Below, one piece after another: positions 45,306 through 57,300 of a stretch of 64,000 nt of DNA. Source of the stretch: Cheiracanthium punctorium (lineage: Eukaryota; Arthropoda; Arachnida; Araneae; Cheiracanthiidae); contig JAWZYV010013179.1 of the NCBI GenBank assembly GCA_038373885.1, positions 91,985 to 155,984 of the forward strand. The letters run 5' to 3'. Position numbers and translations under genes: made by a program. The notes beneath the pieces are model-generated. The model was not told the origin of the DNA. It saw only the letters and a program-made list of their open reading frames with translations, and made no database searches. Within the stretch, counting starts at the first letter, position 1; each line of letters opens with the position of its first letter.

Positions 45306-48300
45306 GTAAATTCTATTAGAAGTTTTTTTTTTTTCCTTCCTAGCGACAGTTTGTGAATGAAAATGAACTCAAACAATTTATTATTAGCATTTTAATCCTA
45401 CTACAAACATGCTTCACCCTAGTATGTGGGAGTTTGGCTACGCTATTTTTTATTTTTATTCACATCGAAAAATCAGGAGTATGTTGTTTCATTTTCCCCC
45501 TATATATTATTTACTAGAACGGCTTCGATGTTATTTCTTTTTGCTTCCGTCCTGTCAAGACAACAAATTAATGTCGCCATTAGAGGTGAAAATTAAGAAA
45601 ATTTGCAGGTGGCCAGTAGCCACTAAACTTTGAACTCAGCTTATATAAGTAATAAGGGAAAGTTTCTTAAAATATACATCCAAGAAGCTATTTTTGCAAC
45701 TATTTTATGCTAATTACCAAAAATAACTTTGTTATCTCGTTATCATTCGGTATATCGAGGGTGTCCCAAAAGCACTGACCTAAGCATTTATTTCTGGAAC
45801 AGCTTTAGTATGGTCCCTTTTTGGCGATTTTTTGATTTGGCGACAAAATCTTGTCGCCAACCCAAGTTTGCCTTGCCGATGCCAATTGTAAACAATATGG
45901 CGGATCGGATGGCGCTGGTTCCGAGATAATTGATCGTCGCCGTTAATTTTGCTATGATTTATTTTAATGGCTTTTAAATATTTTTATGAAAAAAAATTAA
46001 ACAGATAACAAGCTTACATGTACATATAGATTCGGTTTAATAAAATTTAATAACTTTTCTTTTTGTGTGAGGGGGGCTGTGCCCCCCTCAACCCCCCCCT
46101 TTCTCTTTTTAGTTGATTAAATTAAACAATGCAAACAAATAATATTCTAAAGGCAATACCTCACAAAATAACAAAAAAAATTAAAATACATTTTAGCATT
46201 CTGACAAAAGACTACGTAAGCAAAATAAAGAACTAATTCAAATCATAACGAACAATGCTTATCTCGTACCTTAATTAAAATCGCTAAATTGTTTCAATAT
46301 TGAAATAATAAAATCAAAATATCAAATATTATATTAATAACGGAATTATTTGTTGCTCCTACCATTAACAAATAAACAAAGGTAATAATAACAAATAAAA
46401 ACAAACAATGCTTATCACATACCTTGATTAAAATCTCTAAATTATTCCAATATGGAAATAATAAAATCAAATTATTTCACTGTATAAAATATTAATAACG
46501 TAATTATTTGTTGCTTCTACCCTTAACAAATAAACAATGGAGAACGCAAATATTAATCTGAAACGTACTATCAAAAGAATGCTTATTCATACAAAACTGT
46601 ATGTAAACAGTCAGTATGAACCTGAACAGCCGTTTTAAATTTCAAAAATAATTAAATAATAATAAAATTTAATGTAAAATAAAGCCATTAAAATAAAACC
46701 ATAAAGCACATGGCAGATCAACCATTTGAACGAACCTCCCGCGCTAAGAAATACACAGGGCTCAAAAAGTTCATGAAAGGAACAAATGATCACGATTTGC
46801 CGGACGAACACGAGCGCATCCGTGACGTCACGGAAGAATCCACTTTTAGCCCGAGGTTAGGGTTACCGCTCCGGAACATCCGACAGCGGGGTTACCATAT
46901 TGGCATCCTTTATCGCGCCAAAAAAAGTCGCCAAAAATAAAGCGCGCCAAAGGGACCATACTAAAGCTGTACCTTATTTCTTAAATATTGATCATAGACA
47001 TGTACAATAATTCACAAAGTTATGTGGAAAAGGTACAGAATTATGATATTGATTAAAATTTCTAGAAGATTAAATACAAAATTTTAAATTTTATACAGTC
47101 CCTTTGTAAAAAAACTCCCGGTAGTAAAATGTGCCCCCAAAACGCAGTGCCGGATCTAGGGGTAGGCAAGCTGGGGCCCCTGCCCCGGTCGCTGCTTGCA
47201 GAGGGGCGTCAAATTGTCTCTCAGACAAAGAAAAACTTGACAAAAAAATAGGAATGATGGAGGGCCGCCAAAAAGGTATGTTGCCCCGGGCGCCATTTCC
47301 TGCTCGGTCCTGCCACTGCCAAAACATTAAGGTAACCGTACCAGTAATGGGCCACTTGAGGACATATAATCAGTTTTGATAAAATTGTTAAAGAAAGTTA
47401 CTGTCATAAGAATACTTTTTTTAAGCATTGGTTTGAACCTCAATGGCAAATCCATAATTAATACACAACAAAATTTTAAAAAATTATGTTAAATAATGAT
47501 TAAAAAAAAATAAAACAACTTTCTTTATGCTCCAGTAATGGAGCAAGTGTGCTTCTTTATGCTCCATTATGCTTTCTTTATGCTCCAGTCCTGGCATACT
47601 AAATTCCAGATGCACAAGTAATGGGCCATCTCAAATATATATGTTTAATTCAAAGAACAGCTAATATATTGCTACGTATTAAATAATCAGTAAGCATAAC
47701 ATAAAAAAAAGTAACGAAGCATTTTAAAGTTAAAAATAATCATACAAATAAAACTGAAAACACAAAATAAGGCTTGATCAAGTTTTATTTCATTTATAAT
47801 TTTTCTTTCACTTTCAATTTTTCTCTCAAATGTGTACACAAGTTGGCAATCTTTAATTCTGTGCTAAGGTTGCACTAAACAATCCAACTATATCCAAGAG
47901 AGAAATGTCAAATACATCATTTTCCTGTATGATGAAATCTTTTTTGTATACCAGTTGATCTCAAACCATCGAACAGATATTATATTTTCTTTTATTTCTT
48001 GACTTACACATAAATATATGTATTTTTGTGTATTCCTTTTTCCACTAATAATAGGAAACTACCACCAAATTTTGCATTCTTGCAAACTAGTTTTTTCTAG
48101 TACAGGGTCACCTTCATCTTCACTTTCGGTTTCACTCGGAAGAGGTTGCCATTCTTCTTCTGAAGAATAATTCTCAGATGGTGAAAGCTCAGGTGATGAT
48201 TCTCTGATCTTTCTTTTTCCCTTTTTTCTCTTCTGCTATTTTTTTCCTCTCTTCTCTTTCAGTTTTTTTCTTTGTTCTTTTAGTGTCTCCATCAATTTCT

Positions 48301-51300
48301 TTTCCCTCTTCTTTCTTTTTAAAATACTGGATCATTTGAGGAAAAGTTACCACCTGCACCCAGTAGCAAGAATTTATATCCAGTGTTCTGCAACATAACT
48401 TCGAACAGTGTAGCAAATGTTCTGCAGGCATTTTTGTCCAAGTCTGACAGACCACGGTAAAAATGCAAATTTGGTGTAAAAATTGTGCAAAAAGTGAAGA
48501 GAGAAGGCATAGCATAAAGGGCATGTCGCTTTAAATTACTCTGCAGAACCTATCATTTTATAGATTCTTTCTTTTAAAAGATGAAATGTTCTGCAAAGAT
48601 TGTGATTGTTCTGCGACGTACGTCGCACTTATACCCACTTTCTGCTTTCGGGCCACTGCAGGAAGCTTCTCTCGTGTTCTCCTTCGCTTCACCTTGCTGT
48701 TTTTATCCTCTGGCCAAAACAGAACCTCTATTGAAAGGAGATGGCACATTGATGGCCCAGCAGAAGGCTTACATGTGTTATAAAAGCCTCTGGAAATGAA
48801 TGTTCTCCAGGTCCAAGTGGTTCTAGCTTATTTACTATATTTGATGGCCAGGGGCATAGCAAGAAATTTTTCATGGGGGTGGTTATGACTACTGCAACTC
48901 ATATATGTGTATACGTGTGTGTGTGTGATAATGTAGTGAAGAATATACAATTTGTATGGCAAAAAATTCCTCAGGGGGGGTATGCCCCCCCCCTGGCTAC
49001 GCCTCTGTTGATGGCCACAACAGGTTTACTAGTGTTAATTGGCCTAGAAAATGAATCCTCAATGAATACAGGAGATTTTTGTCCATTTACTACTGTTACT
49101 CCATTATCAAGTGTTTCAATAGAATTACCTGGGGCAACCTGAGAATGGGGTTCTATGTTTGATGGAGCATACGTGAACTTAAAGTTTCTTTCGTCTCCAC
49201 CCATAACTTCTAAAGGTCACTTTGTTACATACAGGACCACTCCATTCTCCATCATTTGCTTTCTCGCCAAACAAAACTTAAAGATACGTAGATACATAAG
49301 GAACAAAATAAATCTAAAACTACCAATAAATAAAATATAACCTTCAAAAGATGCAAAATGCTAAAATATGTTTCTGTACAAAATTATACAGCAAAATTTC
49401 CCTTAAAATGTTAAAATCACAGTTTAAAATTAATAGAAAACACTCAAATAAATCGACTATCTGCTACCCCCCACCTCCACCCCTCCCAGAGATTTATTCA
49501 GTTTTAATATCTCCAAAACACAAAATTTACTCTACTAAAAACAGAATAAAATCAAAACTCACCACAGACAACTCAAAAATCCATATATATTGATTCATAT
49601 TGAACCTAAATAGTGCACGTGATTTCTGCAAATCCATGTAAATAAACCCATATATTGAACAAAATTATACATCTTTCTTAAAACATAAATATCCATTTTT
49701 CATCATAATTCATTATTGCAGCAATTCAACATAAAAGTAAAATAATACCTCATAAAAGTAAAATACCACAACATACAATAACCTTTATATAAATACCCTA
49801 CAATAAGAGACAATAATATAAAATCTCAACCGTAAACCAATACAATAAATCATTCAATAAATATTTAAATATAAACAAAAGCACATACCTCAAATTTTTT
49901 ATTTAAACATCTTAAGATAAGTGAATTCATATCTTAGCCACATTTAATGTAAAAATATCACGACATTTCACTTCTTAAACACCACTCTTAAATAACTCCA
50001 CACTTGTAACTTCATCAAAAATCAGTTTCTTTCACACACAACAATCAAGCATGTTCAATGAGTATTCGGTTGTGTCAGACTGTCAAGTACAGTTAGCAGT
50101 TAAATTCTTTCAACCAATCACATAATTCCTCCAAAAATCATTGGTCCACAGTTGATTTCTTTGATCAATCACATAATTTCTAATGACCTCATGAAACAAC
50201 AATTCAACTCTGCACAAGGGTTGCTAAATACCATGGATTAGCAACATGACACACTTGTTTACTTACAGGGTTAACACTAGGGGGAAAAATTGGGTGAGAT
50301 TCTCCCCCTTTAGCTTCAAAATTAAGTGGGATTTTTAAAAAACTGTGTGAGAATTTTGTTTATTTTCAAAAATTTATTTATTTATTTTTCACAATTTACA
50401 AGCAAAATTAATATCATTACAAAAATACAGTGCAACTAAGATTATAAATATCAAAATTAACAATATAATATACAATAAAATGAATTTGATAACAATACAA
50501 TTTAATGATATCTTTTGATTCTTTACCCCATCAAAATCGAACAACTTAGCATACATAAATAAACTATTAACAATTTTAGAAAAGCTCTAAAATGTGTTTT
50601 GCAAATGATAGCACCTTTTCTTTTTACTTTCCGATCATGTACCGTGTGAGGAAAGTATCGTAATCATGAAAAAATTCGACTTTGAGATTTTTCAAAGCGT
50701 ATTTACACGCTTTGAAGTCTGAATTCATTTATGCTATTTTTATGAGATGTATGTATGTGTGTGTGTGTGCATGAGTCTGTGTTTGTGTGTGTGTGAATGG
50801 ACACGATAGCTGCTAAACAGTGAGTTCGATTGAGCTCAAATTTGAGTATACCTATATATTAAAAACCACCATTTTAAGACTGATATTTATTTTGGTATGT
50901 ATAGAGTCTATAGTTTTTCTACAGGACAACAAAAAGGATTTCTTTTACATTATGGCCAATGGACGAAAATTCTTGAAAGTTCCCTTGCATCTAAAGGGTG
51001 CATTCGATTGAGCACAAATTGGGTATGTATATTATAGGTCATGGTCTCATGACCTGCATAGATTTTGGTGTGTAGAGCTGATAGTTTCTTCACAGGCTTG
51101 CAAAAAGTAATTCTTATATATTACTGCCTAAGGGTGAAAATCCTTTAAAGTGAGCTAGTGTCCAAATGGTTCCTTCGATTGAGATCAAATTAGGTAAGCA
51201 TATTATAGGTCACTGTCTTACATACTGCACAAATTTCAGCAAGTGTATGCCCTACAGTTTTGTACAGGGCTACAAAAAAGTATTCTTATACATTGCGGCT

Positions 51301-54300
51301 TATACACTCAAATTCTTTAAGTGCACTAGTGCTTGAACAGTAGATCCAATTCAGTTGAATAAAATTTATTTATATGCTTGGTAAATATCAAATGTTTGGA
51401 ATGTCGAGTGGAGTCACTCCAGAGTTTTTATTTCTAGGGAAAAGTCTGTATATTGTACCAGATACATAGTGCCCCTTAGGTCCAATGAGCTGAACATTCC
51501 CTATTTGTAAATATTTTATAAAGAGGATTTCTTGAGATTTTAAAGGGTTCTATTTCACTTTTAGAAAATTGGAATTTTTAAAATTTAATTTATAAAATGT
51601 TTATTGCTTTTTACTTAAATAGAAAGCTACAAGGAAAATTTTTATTTGTTAAAACTCAGGGAAAATTTTTTATTTGTTAAAACTCAGGTTTTTCCAGGGA
51701 AAAAAAAAACTTTTTTTTTTCAACCACATCAATATTTCCAGAAATTTTACATCTCTAACGTTAGGTATATTGAATATCATTCATTTTTAATCACAATTAA
51801 AATTTTCAAAATGACATAGCTATAAAAGGCCAACAGTATTTTCACCAAATTAATTTGTATATCCATTTTTTTTCAGGTATTTTTCCCATTTTTATATATT
51901 TGCATCAGTTTTCATTCCATTGACTACTATCGGAGTGTGCCTAAAATATTTTGGTATCTGCGCTTGCCCTTTAATGAATAAGTTTTTGGACATTTTCTCT
52001 TCTCCTGAAAGAAATATTGAAGGAACAGGTAATTAAATTTGTCATTTATGTGTTGATACTACTGTGTTTGTAACACTTTTTTTAAAAATCTACAAAATTA
52101 TATCAGTATCTCGCTTAAACTGATTACCTGAAAGAAACTTTTTTCTAACTGCATGTCAAGCAACTTTCTATTTTTCATGAACATTTAAGTGGTGCTTTGT
52201 TAACAGAATAGCACATTGAAATTCTGCCAATCTGAGCCCCACAAATATACTTGTACATTTTATTGAAAAATGATTTTGTATCTGTCAGTGGCTGTGGAAT
52301 CGATAGGGTAGATGACCGACTCCAACTTTGACTCCAGGAATTTTAAACTTAATGACTCCAACTCTCTTATATAGATGTAAACATATACACATGCGTTATA
52401 GCTAATTTTCTTTTTTTCTAAATAAAAAAGAAGTAATAGATGCTACAGAAAAAAATGATGGCACAGTAGATTATTTGTATTATTTAGCATTTTTTATGAA
52501 ATGGAAAAACCAGGATTAGTAATTTTTAAGAAACAGTGTAGCTTTAGCAAGATATTAATTGACAGAGGACCATAGATCCGATTTGATGAACTTCAGAACT
52601 GAGAATAGTTTTCCCACACTCGATATTTCTTTTAACTTTCAGGGTTCGCATTTACCCAGATTTTTGAGTAATTTAACCCAAATTTTGTTGTCCGTGATGC
52701 AAAAAATATCCGCATTATAGATTTTCATTTGCAAAATCCCGTATTTCTCAAGATAACAGATCTTTGTGACCGACTTTGATCAGAGTTCAGCGCGATCCCT
52801 GATATTTCAAGATAGACTTGTATTAGAGGAGTCTTGCAAGAGTGATCATATTTCTCTATTTCTTCAAGGGCTGTGTAGAAATCCTGTTTGTATTTTTTCA
52901 CTTTTATATTTTAAGGCTTGCAGTTCTTTATTGTCATTTGCTTTACCATAGCCATTTCAATATTATCCAAATATTTCTCAAAATGTGATTCATCTTCATC
53001 ATTGGAAGAAGATGGCTCAGTTGCAATGTCTGCAGTCTGGCCAGGAGTGTAGCAATTCAATAAGTTTGGGGGAAGGGGAGCTCAGTATGTTCAGATCGAT
53101 TCCAAAACTAAAAAAGCCACCATATCGTAAAGGTGGTAATTTTCTCACTTCCCCCCAATCCTACTCCACTGAGTCAGACTGTTTTGATTTTAATACTCTA
53201 ATTGTTCTGAGAATAATTTCATTCTTAGTAAACACTCACAGGTGGCTTTCGTTGCCTTTTTAACTTGTTCTTCATCCAACCAAAATTCAGTGTAAAAAAT
53301 AAATAAATAAAAATAATAACTCAGTTTGTCATTATTTTTTTTTAATTCACTTTAATTTCATTTCAAATTTAAACTGTCCAACAAAAAGAGTCGGGATTCG
53401 AGATGTTTTTAGTGATCCCAGCTCCAACTCTTACAACCCAAAAATTTGTCTAACTCCGACTCCACTGCCCTGGTATCTGCATATCGACTGATTGAAGTCT
53501 GTCTGGAACTTAAGAATTAATATAAGTCACAAAAATCAATAAAAACACAGAAAATGTGGCTTTAGGTGCTAACATGTTTGCTTCCAATCATGAGATAACT
53601 CATGATATTCACTAGTGTAAACTAAATTTCCTGTATCAGTTTTGTGAATAACTAATTAATTTTTTTAAAAACATGCAGTTTGAAATAAATATTGGAAATT
53701 TGTATTTTTTATGGCATGAATCATTTATAATTATTATAAACTATATTTTATATGTGAAATTAACATTTTGGCTTGTGCTCTTAACACTTTTGTATCCAAC
53801 AGTCGGTGTTTTAAGATTCTTCAAATATTCAATTATCTTTCCTGCTGATCCCTCTAAAGTCTCTTATTGTTCTTAATTAATTTTTTTTTAATTTTATTCT
53901 TGTGATTTAATGGGCTATTATTTTGTTAAATGAAAATTTTCATATTTTAACTAATTGTATTTAATTAGCCTTTTTTTTGGGGGGGTGGGGGGAGGAGGAG
54001 ATGGTATAAGAAAGGTTTTTTACTTCCTTGTACGTAGTATAAGGAAGTAATGTGATCCCGAAAAATTTTGGGGGCCAAATTTCGACAAAAAAAACGATTT
54101 TGACTACCTCTAAATTTAATTTTAAGAATTTTTTCAATGCACTTCATCGTAAGCTAGCATGCACGATCATATTAACGCGTCTGCAACTCATTTTGACCAG
54201 CGGCGAGTCTATTATGGTCAGTTTTTTCCATGCCGTCTGTACGTACGTACGTATGTATGTAACTCGCATATCTCAAAAACTATTGGTCGTAGAATGTTGA

Positions 54301-57300
54301 GATTTGATATTTAGGATTGTTCCATGATCTAGTTGTGCACTAGAGATGAGACGGGCTCAGCCCGAGCCCGGGCCCGACTCGGGCTTGGGCTCTGTAATTC
54401 ACGATTGCGTTCGGGCTCGGGCTCGTGAAAAATTTCTTCTTTGTTGAACATACTCTTTGAAACAGATTTTAAAAAGTGATTCATGGGATAAATAGACGTA
54501 CTTATTTGAAAAAATAAACGGCACGGGGGACTAGGAGGTGTGTGAAGCTCCAAAATTTATTGTATCCTCTTAATGTAGTAGTTAATTTTATTTGTCTTTA
54601 GCTGAAATTTCGGGCTCGGGCTCCAACTTTAATAATATTGCTCGGGCTCGGATTAAAAGTCTTCGGGCTTGGGCGGGCTCGGGCTTCAAAAAATGAGCCC
54701 GAACTCATCTCTATTGTGCACCTCCCCTTTTGGTCGCAATAGAATGTATAGTTTATGTACAGGACCGCCCAAAAGATTCGAAATACATTACGCTCTATGG
54801 GCAGAAATTCATTGAACTCGCCTAACTCAAAAACTATTAGGCGTAGAATGTCGAAACTTCAATTTTGGATAGTTGTAACATCTAGTTGTGCACCTCCCCT
54901 TTTAGTTCCATTCGACTGGATAGTTTATCTACAGGACCACTCAAAACATTCGAAATACATTACGCTCAATTGGCCAAAATTCATTAAACTCGCATATCTC
55001 AAAAACTATTAGGCGTAGAATGTTGAAACTTTACATTTAGGATTGTTGTAACATCTAGTTGTGCACCTCCCCTTTCGGTTCCATTCGACTGGATAGTTTA
55101 TCTACAGTACTACCTAAAAGATTCGAAATACATTACGCTCTATGGGCCGAAATTCATCAAAGCGTTTTTTTAGAGATATTGGGCTATTTCAAACGACTCA
55201 GAAGTGATATATGCTGTAAAGAGTTAGAAAATGAATTTCTCCACTAAAAAAAGTGTCTTTATCATTTACAGTTCTGCTACAGGAACACTCAAAAGATTTC
55301 CAATACATTACGGTCAATGGCAATTTTAGGGGCATTCATCCATTTCAAGCACAATACCGTCCTACCACATAAGTTAGGTAATGGTCCGACCACGGTCACG
55401 TGCCTCCCTCAAGAACTTTGCCAAAAGTCGCCAAGCTTGTCGACTTTTGGTGTACATGTGTGCATATTTAACTCTCAAATCTCAAAAACTACTATGAAAT
55501 TTCATATATAAGATTGTTGTAACATCTATTTGTGCATCTCGATTTTGGTTCCAATCTACTGGAGAGTTTATTTACAGGACCACCGAAAAGAATTTCAGTA
55601 CTTTAATGTCTATAGACATCTTCAATATAATACAATTGTAGACAGTCATTGTTTAGTACATGCCCAAAATCTCGCCGTCTGTCCTTGACCTTGGCGAGTT
55701 TTGCCAAAATGTCGCCAAATTTGACGATAGTCAGTCATTTCGTCCATGCTCAAAGTATCGCCATTTGTCATCGTTCTTGGCGAGTTTTGGCGAAATATCG
55801 CCAAATTTGGCGATAATCTGTCATTAAATCTCGCTAGCTGTCTTAAAATCTTGCTAAATGTCGTCGACATTGACGAGTTTCGCCAAATTTGGCGGCAAAA
55901 ATTATTTCGTATTTTGTATAACTCTAAAACTTTAACCCGTAGAATTTTGAACTTTTGTATTTAGAGCTATATTATAATGTCTAACTGTTTTCAATATCTT
56001 TTTTGACAGCAATCAACTGGGAATTTATTTACAGGTTGAGTCAAATGACTTTAAATACATTAAGGTATATGGATGCATTCAATTCATTGAAAGTCTGTGG
56101 TCAATGACTAGTTTGGCTATCCCCAAAATCTCGCTAACTATCTCAAGTTTGTCGGCTTTTGGTGAAATATCGCCAAATAAAGTGTCAGAATCGCCAAATA
56201 AAGTGTCAGGAAATCTTTCAAATTGAACTCAGCTTGGCGATATCGAAATATTTGGCTAGAAATCGCTAAACCTTACTATTATTGATATTTTATCTCTTTC
56301 AAACAAATAAGTTTAGAGGAAGTGCGTAGAAAACATTTTTGATTTAATAGACGTGCAAGAAAGTCATGTGTTGGACACATCAGATTTTTTTAATTTCCAA
56401 TGCAGCAGGCAATTACAGACATTATCCTTACGCCGTACAGAGATCAGAGAAACAAAACAAACTAAGAATATTTAAAACATTAAAAGCACTAAAAATGCAA
56501 AATCAGGCAACTAAACTGTTCAAAGAATCTCTAGCCTCCCAGTATCGGGAATAGATACAGTTCTTAGTTAGAGCAGAGCAAACGGGGATATGATCGGCAT
56601 CCATTGTCGCACCACTGCGGCAGAGGGGGCAGGCAGGACTATCCACCAAGTTGAAGCGGTAAAGATGGGCATATAAACAGTCATGTCCAGATGCCAGTCG
56701 AAAGGCAGCCACTGCATTACTTCTTGGACAGTCGGGGAGATTGAGGATGGCATTTCTCCACGATTTTTCCTTCGTTCGATCTTTTAGTAATGCCATATGT
56801 GTTGTCTTAAACATTTGATTAATTCTTGATGAGACTGACTTATAGCTAACCAGATTGCATGGGGCCTGCTTAACAAAACAGCCCTTTTTGGCCAGCTCAT
56901 CCGCTTTTTCGTTACCTGGGATACCACAGTGGGATGGGATCCATTGTAAGACAATCGTTTTATATTTATTGTGCATTTCTCTTATTAAAGTTCTACATTG
57001 CACTATAGACATAGTGTCGGGAGCCTGTAGGCAGTTGGCAATGGCTTGAATAGCAGCCTGAGAATCTGAAAAAATGACAACCTGGTCCTGTTGTGAGTAA
57101 GAAGGGCAAGCGTCTAGATGGGCTAGAGCTACTGGGTATAAGAAAGTGTAAAACTAGAAAATTTTGGGGATTGTTTGTCAAACAAAGCTATATTTTCATT
57201 GCATTTAGATTGCATTGCCAGATATATGTTTTTTAAGTATTCTGTATGTTTCTATAAATTCTATATGAATCTTTTATGTTTTTTCTTTTCTCTCAGAACA

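Larger units (their letters stand above)
54021..57170 (-). repeat. ~172-bp-unit dispersed repeat, copy C (longest), split by a hAT MITE and a LINE
   Basis: It begins with the hairpin TACTTCCTT / AAGGAAGTA (54021-54049). The units share AACTCGCATATCTCAAAAAC, ATCTAGTTGTGCACCTCCCC and CATTCGACTGGATAGTTTAT; CACCTCC anchors fall at 54719, 54891 and 55064 (172 and 173 bp). Further on are more divergent units with TTGGCGAGTTTTG and ATCGCCAAATTTGGCGAT sub-repeats (55680-56180). Past the LINE (57137) the sequence resumes with ACTAGAAAATTTT, as in copy B. Confidence 0.6.
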
